Shown: positions 7,101 through 10,720 of the stretch, piece after piece
Position numbering within the stretch: the first letter of the stretch is position 1
Layout of the letters: each line of letters begins with the position of its first letter
From: Synergistales bacterium Syner_01
GTDB lineage: Bacteria; Synergistota; Synergistia; Synergistales; Aminobacteriaceae
Assembly: GCA_001604435.1 (NCBI GenBank)
Contig: LVBO01000261.1
Coordinates: forward strand, 1-10,720
Direction of reading: 5' to 3'
Length of the DNA stretch: 10,720 bases
The notes under the pieces: model-generated
The model's database searches: none
What the model was told of the DNA's origin: nothing
What the model saw: the letters and a program-made list of their open reading frames with translations, nothing else
Translations under genes and position numbers: made by a program

Positions 7101-9616
7101 GCGCCGCTTACCGTTCCGCGGATATCCACGTACGGGTGGATGCGCTGGAGCATGGACACACCTTCGCGGTTGGACACCTCCAGCTCCTCCACCTTCCCCT
7201 CGCGGAGGACGCGCCGTATGGACGCGACGATATCGTGGCCGCTCTCCACCAGGCTGCGCATCTCCTCGATCGGGCGCCCTATGTCCTGATCGCGAAGGAA
7301 GAACACCCTGTTGATCGCCGGGGTGAAACGCCGTATCCGCAGCTCGCCGTCAAGGAAGATGGTGCCGATGTCGGTGCAGCTCATCAGGTTCTGCAGGTCG
7401 TTGTTGAGGTCGATCAACTGTTCGTTCTTCTCCTGATACTCCGCGTTCAGGCTGTGCATCTCCTCGTTGACCGATTGCAGCTCCTCGTTGCTGCTTTGCA
7501 GCTCTTCGTTGGATGCAAGCAGCTCCTCGTTGGTCGCCTGAAGCTCTTCGTTGCTCGTCTCAAGCTCCTCGACGATCGTCTGAAGGTTCTCTCCGGCCTC
7601 CGAGAGCGAGCGTTCCAGCTCTTCGATGCGCACCTTCGCGGCCTCGTCGACGGAGAACGACTCCGCCTTCGCTACAAGCGGCGCCTTCATTTCGTCAAGG
7701 CGGATGAAAAAGAAGAGGTTGACCTCCCCCTGATTCTCCGTCCGTTCTTCGAGCAGCTCCACCGAAACCTCCACGACATTCAGCGGCGCGCCGGGAAGAG
7801 GATGGGATACATCCGAAAACCGGACAGGCGTCCTGTTTTTCCGGGACCGCTCGAGCGCCGTCGTGACGGCGACGCGGAGATTGCCGTGCAAAATGCTGCC
7901 GATATCCGTCCTCACAGGGCCGACGATCTGAAGATACTTTCCCGCGCCGCCGAAGGTATGCAGCAGATCGCCCTTCGAATTCACGAGAAATCCCGTCGGC
8001 ATGCAGCGCTCAAGAAGAAGCGGATAGAGCGAGGAAATCGGCGTCCGCGAGACTCCCCGATCCCCTCCGACGGTCGACTTTTTCTTTTCCGGCAGAAGGG
8101 AGTAGAGCGGCCGCGAGGTGATCGTCCCCTGCTTCCGGTAGATCTTCAGGCGGCTGTCCACGGTCAAAAATTCGGTCTGCGTGTCGAGTACGCTCTCGCT
8201 GGAGCCGAGGAAGAGAATCCCCCGCTGCTCAAGCGCCGCCGAGAAACGGGTGAGCACCTCGATCTGCGCGCTCTTCTCGAGGTAGATGAGCATGTTGCGG
8301 CAGGAGATGAGGTGCATATGCAGAAAAGGGGGATCGGAGAGGATGTTGTGGGGGGCGAAGGTGACCATCCTGCGGATATTCGGGCGCACCGTCCAGCCGT
8401 CCGCGCCCGTCCTGTAAAAGTATCTCTCGAGGCGCTCCGGCGAAACGTCGACGAGTTTCTCTTTTGAATAATAACCCGCGCTCGCCGTCTTCAGGGAGCT
8501 CTTGTGAATATCGGTCGCGAAAATGCGGACGCCGCGTTTCAGCGACCGGCTCGACATCACCTCGTCGAGAATCATCGCGATGGAGTAGGCTTCCTCGCCG
8601 CTGGCGCACGCCACGCTCCAGACGCGGAACTCCTCGTTTTCGGGGTGCTGCGCCAGCAGGTCGGGAATCGCCGTCTCCGCAAGGTAGGAGAACGCATCCG
8701 GGTTCCTGAAGAACGACGTGACGTCGATGAGCAAATCCCTGTAGAGATGTTCCACCTCTTCGGGATCCCCTTCGAGCAGCTCCGCGTATTCGGACATGTC
8801 CGCAACCGAGCGCATCATCATCCGCCGCTCCAGACGGCGGAAAATAGTGCCGTCCTTGTACTGGGAGAAGTCGATGCCGAAAGCGTCGCTCAGCTTTTGG
8901 AAGATCGACTGCTTCGGTTCACGGGCTTCCTTCCCGCGAGGACGCTCCCGCTCGCTCTCTTCGTCGGTCTCCGGTTCTCCCGTCCCGTCGCCGGTCGTTT
9001 TGAAGAGAGCGGAGACGATCTGCTCCGGGGAACCCACAAAATCAACGACGCAGGTAAGGGCCGCGTTGCGCGGCATTCCATCGAAACGGGCGCTCTCGAC
9101 ATCCTGGGCAAACACCACGCCGCCCGCCGCGTGCACAGCCTTGATTCCCTGCGCGCCGTCGCTCCCCGTGCCGGAGAGGATGACCGCGACGCATGCAGCT
9201 CCGTACTCCCCGGCCATGCTCTGCAAAAAAACGTTGATCGGGAGATGCGGTTCGCGAAGGACTCTGTCCCGCAAACGAAACGCCCCGTTCTCGACCACCA
9301 TCTCCTTGCCCGGAGGAATCAGATGAATCCGCCCGGGCTGCGGCGGCATCCCGTCGTCGACCACAACCACCGGAAGGGATGTGTACCGGTGCAGCAGTTC
9401 CGCCATGATGCTCTTATGGTCGGGTGAAAGGTGTTGGACGATGACGAAGATATCCTGAACGTTCTCCGGCAGATGGCGGAAGAATCGCTCAAGAGCCTCC
9501 AGTCCGCCTGCCGACGCGCCGAGACAGATGATCCGGGGGATATCCCGGGACGTATTTACGAAAGGTATGTCTTTGTGCTGCGGGAAGAGATCATCGTTTC
9601 GCGTAGTATCAGCCAT
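4196..9616 (-). CDS. CheB-CheR-PAS hybrid sensor histidine kinase with two receivers and HPt
   Basis: An 1806-residue soluble signalling protein with no membrane segment or signal peptide. Domain order: CheB methylesterase (28-205) with triad Ser35 (GASAGG), His62 (VQHLSPDH) and Asp153 (SGTGSDG), without its usual N-terminal receiver. Then CheR methyltransferase (238-495) with SAM motif ACASGEEAYS (336-345), ATDIH (367-371) and SCRNMLIYL (438-446). A PAS-like part follows (532-640), a coiled coil of seven-residue repeats (655-745), and three PAS domains (about 745-848, 863-983, 995-1105; the last has a CPFC). HisKA comes next with His1170 in NVSHEIRTP, then HATPase with Asn1287, DTGIGIP and GGTGLGL. 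A degenerate receiver (1405-1525) precedes a canonical receiver (1551-1670: Glu1557, Asp1558, Asp1601, Lys1656) and HPt (1693-1790, His1744 in AHTIKG). The start ATG follows a GGGGGG-type ribosome binding site. The stimulus and partner regulator are unknown; no chemoreceptor is nearby. Confidence 0.95.
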   Translation of the reverse strand: MADTTRNDDLFPQHKDIPFVNTSRDIPRIICLGASAGGLEALERFFRHLPENVQDIFVIVQHLSPDHKSIMAELLHRYTSLPVVVVDDGMPPQPGRIHLIPPGKEMVVENGAFRLRDRVLREPHLPINVFLQSMAGEYGAACVAVILSGTGSDGAQGIKAVHAAGGVVFAQDVESARFDGMPRNAALTCVVDFVGSPEQIVSALFKTTGDGTGEPETDEESERERPRGKEAREPKQSIFQKLSDAFGIDFSQYKDGTIFRRLERRMMMRSVADMSEYAELLEGDPEEVEHLYRDLLIDVTSFFRNPDAFSYLAETAIPDLLAQHPENEEFRVWSVACASGEEAYSIAMILDEVMSSRSLKRGVRIFATDIHKSSLKTASAGYYSKEKLVDVSPERLERYFYRTGADGWTVRPNIRRMVTFAPHNILSDPPFLHMHLISCRNMLIYLEKSAQIEVLTRFSAALEQRGILFLGSSESVLDTQTEFLTVDSRLKIYRKQGTITSRPLYSLLPEKKKSTVGGDRGVSRTPISSLYPLLLERCMPTGFLVNSKGDLLHTFGGAGKYLQIVGPVRTDIGSILHGNLRVAVTTALERSRKNRTPVRFSDVSHPLPGAPLNVVEVSVELLEERTENQGEVNLFFFIRLDEMKAPLVAKAESFSVDEAAKVRIEELERSLSEAGENLQTIVEELETSNEELQATNEELLASNEELQSSNEELQSVNEEMHSLNAEYQEKNEQLIDLNNDLQNLMSCTDIGTIFLDGELRIRRFTPAINRVFFLRDQDIGRPIEEMRSLVESGHDIVASIRRVLREGKVEELEVSNREGVSMLQRIHPYVDIRGTVSGAVLTFVDLTLVKKSEEERRRSDMLREAVLDSLDASIAVLDREGNMLAINETWRIFARENQAKDFRTLDTGANYFAACACSSDTEDYRDAQRAMAGIRSVLSGRSESFEMEYPCHAPGENRWFLMRVTPLLSPEGGAVVAHIDVTKEKEATQAVMESEQRLLAVLNSIDALVFVTDIDTFEILMINDFGKKIFGDVVGRRCWEAIQSGQEGPCPFCSEAPLLDGNGEPAGVRRWQVFNHRTKRWYDCRDSAIRWTDRKYVRLEIAMDITETKKIEEELRVHRDELDRLVALRTEELSESNRELERQTALAKEMALKAEAANEAKSAFLANVSHEIRTPINAVIGFTELLLDSPLSSEQRRQAETVRASAETLLFLINEILDFAKIEAGKLELEVVDFDLRNIVEGFAGTLALQAYTKGIELACGVEPALPSKVRGDPVRLRQILMNLGSNAVKFTQKGETVISVAKESETGETVWIRFSVRDTGIGIPGEKMALLFTKFTQLDASTTRRYGGTGLGLAISKHLVERMSGSIGVESEHGNGSTFWFVLPFKKLGAGAEAPEAPEGAEGLRILVIDGNETSRAFFLRQFEFWGMRVIASSRTEALDALRRAASDEDPFRVVLDADSGRSGEYSLGDAIMNDESLSETVLITLLPLGIRHGIEPPDGERGYALMKPVQSAELAAALSAIALGRSVSSVVHEKGEEPSSWLLSCRERARILLVEDNAVNRQVALALLKKAGVSADSAENGLEALEALRSKEYDLVLMDLQMPVMDGLAATRAIRAGGSDVRNPDVPVVAMTAHALQSDREACMLAGMNGYITKPIRPAELLCELERRLCANAAPAQGIPRTCSAQAGARTFNFDDLVERLGDEETAGLIMEAFLKEMPEAMNALEKSLRTGDFALSGRNAHTIKGVAGNIGGEALREAALQFERAAKGGDAKLLSALREKMHAEYCALKDEIERMLRTLRPPE
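7382..7567 (-). repeat. 21-bp-period coding repeat (heptad coiled coil) inside the hybrid kinase
   Basis: Residues 684-745 of the kinase repeat a seven-residue unit of the type SNEELQA (ETSNEELQATNEELLASN and onward), about eight units, fading into QEKNEQLIDLNNDLQNL. At the DNA level this gives a 21-base period of gagctc/ctcgttg blocks. The helix joins the CheB/CheR half to the PAS-kinase half and is the expected dimerisation or signal-transmission rod of this family. Confidence 0.85.
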
Positions 9617-9653
9617 TGAAATCCCCCCTGTCTCGCGGTATGTGCTGAAAAAG

Positions 9654-9662
9654 AGTATAGCA
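9654..9662 (-). promoter_or_regulatory. Extended -10 promoter of the hybrid kinase gene
   Basis: On the minus strand TGC-TATACT (9662-9654) is an extended -10 element with five of six -10 matches. Upstream, only a weak TTCCGC at 18 bases could act as a -35. The predicted start near 9647 gives a short leader of about 31 bases with the ribosome binding site near the ATG at 9616. It allows expression separate from hutH. Confidence 0.55.
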
Positions 9663-9704
9663 TACCCGTCTTCGCAGGCGGAAGGGGAGATGAACAGACG
9701 AAGC

Positions 9705-9729
9705 GAGGCCCGCCGAAGGCGAGCCCCTC
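9705..9729 (-). terminator. Possible weak terminator after hutH
   Basis: A GC-rich imperfect hairpin, gaggcccgcc / ggcgagcccctc with a gaa loop, lies 17 bases past the hutH stop. The stem has two wobble pairs, and the sequence that follows on the minus strand (CTTCGTCTGTTC) is only moderately T-rich. Termination is plausible but may be partial. Confidence 0.45.
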
Positions 9730-9745
9730 TTCATTTCGTCTCTTC

Positions 9746-10720
9746 TCAGTTCAGCGGTCCGATGGCCTCCTCCACCGCCCGGACCACCGCACCGCGGCTC
9801 AGAAGCGTCTCCACCCGCTCGATGAGAGGATGGAGGTACTCGTCGTGCTTCAGGTAGGGCACGACGCTCCGGACGCAGTCGTGCGCGGCGACCGTTCCCG
9901 CGCCCGGTTTCAGCAGGCGGCTGAAGTCGAGCGCCTGCGAGGCGGCGAAGAGCTCTATGGCGAGCACCTTCCGCGCGTTGTCCAGAATCGAGAGCGCCTT
10001 GCGCGCCGAGAACGCGCCCATGGAAACGTGATCTTCCTGGTTGGCCGAGGTGGGAATGGAATCGACGGAGGACGGGTGCGCGAGCACTTTATTCTCCGAG
10101 ACAAGGGCCGCCGATGTGTACTGCGCGATCATGAAGCCGCTGTTCAGGCCGCTGTCCTCCACCAGGAAGGGAGGCAGTCCGGAGAGGCTGGTGTCGACAA
10201 GCCGGGCCTGCCGGCGCTCGGAGATGCTCGCGAGCTCCGCGACGGCGATGCCGAAGAAGTCCATCGCCAGGGCGAGCGGCTGGCCGTGGAAGTTGCCGCC
10301 GCTGATGGCGACGCCGTCCTCGGTGAAGATGATCGGATTGTCGGTGACCGAGTTGATCTCCGTCTCCAGCGTCTTCCGCACGTACTCCAGCGCGTCGCGG
10401 GTGGCGCCGTGAACCTGCGGCACGCAGCGGAGGGAGTAGGCGTCCTGCACCCTGCCGAAGCGATGCTTCTCGATGATTTCGCTCCCCTCGATCAGGCGGC
10501 GGATGTTCTCGGCGACCCGTCCCTGCCCTCTGTGGGCTCGGAGCGCGTGCGTCCGCGCGTCGAAGGCGTAGGGGACGCCGTGGAGCGCTTCTATGGAGAG
10601 CGCCGCCGCGATGTCGGCGGTCTTGGCGAGATCCTCGGCGGCCATCAGCGCCACCACGCCCATAGCTCCCATCGAGGCCGTGCCGTTGTTCAGGGCGAGC
10701 CCCTCCTTCGCCCCGAGCTG
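9746..10720 (-). CDS. hutH: Histidine ammonia-lyase (C-terminal two thirds, runs off right edge)
   Basis: The open frame continues to the edge, giving 324 residues of an enzyme usually about 500 long. It deaminates L-histidine to urocanate, the first step of histidine degradation, in the cytosol as a tetramer. The visible part begins in the KEGLALNNGT block and includes QDAYSLRC (active-site Gln, Tyr and Arg in HutH numbering 277, 280, 283), SGGNFHGQPLA, SERRQARLVD, LSGLPPFLV, NSGFMIAQYTSAALVSENK and LAHPSSVDSIPTSANQEDHV. These follow HutH more closely than phenylalanine or tyrosine lyases. The Ala-Ser-Gly triad that forms the MIO cofactor should lie upstream, outside the window, so activity cannot be confirmed. 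Other hut genes are not visible; a downstream hairpin ends the gene, so it is the last of its transcript. Substrate preference among aromatic amino-acid lyases is likely but not certain. Confidence 0.92.
   Translation of the reverse strand, partial: QLGAKEGLALNNGTASMGAMGVVALMAAEDLAKTADIAAALSIEALHGVPYAFDARTHALRAHRGQGRVAENIRRLIEGSEIIEKHRFGRVQDAYSLRCVPQVHGATRDALEYVRKTLETEINSVTDNPIIFTEDGVAISGGNFHGQPLALAMDFFGIAVAELASISERRQARLVDTSLSGLPPFLVEDSGLNSGFMIAQYTSAALVSENKVLAHPSSVDSIPTSANQEDHVSMGAFSARKALSILDNARKVLAIELFAASQALDFSRLLKPGAGTVAAHDCVRSVVPYLKHDEYLHPLIERVETLLSRGAVVRAVEEAIGPLN

Noticed and set aside
6107..8467. Long plus-strand open frame of 786 codons opposite the hybrid kinase
   Set aside because: It is the antisense shadow of a high-GC gene; the protein is rich in Arg, His and Leu without any recognisable domain, while the minus-strand frame has complete, ordered domains.
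9746..10720. Link between hutH and the NikA-like operon, since Ni-histidine complexes are NikA ligands
   Set aside because: They are over 6 kb apart, with a terminator, a kinase and a pseudogene between them; HutH degrades histidine rather than supplying it. Proximity alone is not evidence.
1..10720. CRISPR arrays, tRNA or rRNA genes, insertion sequences
   Set aside because: No spaced repeat array, cloverleaf, ribosomal RNA signature, transposase or terminal inverted repeats seen on either strand.

Overview
The window is a bacterial chromosome segment of moderately high GC, densely coded, with every recognisable gene on the minus strand, so the natural reading order is from high to low coordinates. 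The mix of histidine ammonia-lyase, a TRAP-type DctP relic, a giant CheB-CheR hybrid kinase and a NikA-like binding protein suits an anaerobic, amino-acid-using bacterium. Synergistota is my best guess, but this is an inference from gene content and style; there is no rRNA or marker gene to settle it.

Right side (9746-10720): the C-terminal two thirds of histidine ammonia-lyase (hutH), cut by the window edge. A hairpin and then an extended -10 promoter separate it from a 1806-residue soluble sensor protein (4196-9616). That protein combines CheB methylesterase, CheR methyltransferase, a heptad-repeat coiled coil, several PAS domains, HisKA/HATPase, two receivers (the first degenerate) and a C-terminal HPt. 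A strong perfect-stem terminator (4110-4153) closes the gene.

Middle (3541-4109): no intact gene. The part from about 3541 to 3975 is a decayed fragment of a TRAP transporter substrate-binding protein (dctP), with a frameshift, an in-frame TGA and missing ends. Its truncated 3' end runs directly into the promoter of the next operon.

Left side (1-3544): the most interesting part. A near-consensus sigma-70-type promoter (TTGACA, 17 bp, TATAAA) and a structured leader of about 115 nt drive three consecutive genes: an ATP-grasp ligase resembling the L-amino-acid ligase/BacD type, an MdtH-like MFS exporter, and a NikA-type nickel-chelate binding protein that runs off the left edge. The NikA-like protein keeps the residues that in E. 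coli NikA contact the chelated metal ligand. Ligase, exporter and chelate-importer component in one operon suggest a make-export-recapture metallophore system in which a small peptide-like chelator is built by an ATP-grasp enzyme. This would parallel the staphylopine cnt logic with a different biosynthetic enzyme. The assignment is a hypothesis; the gene order and the conserved residues are directly visible.
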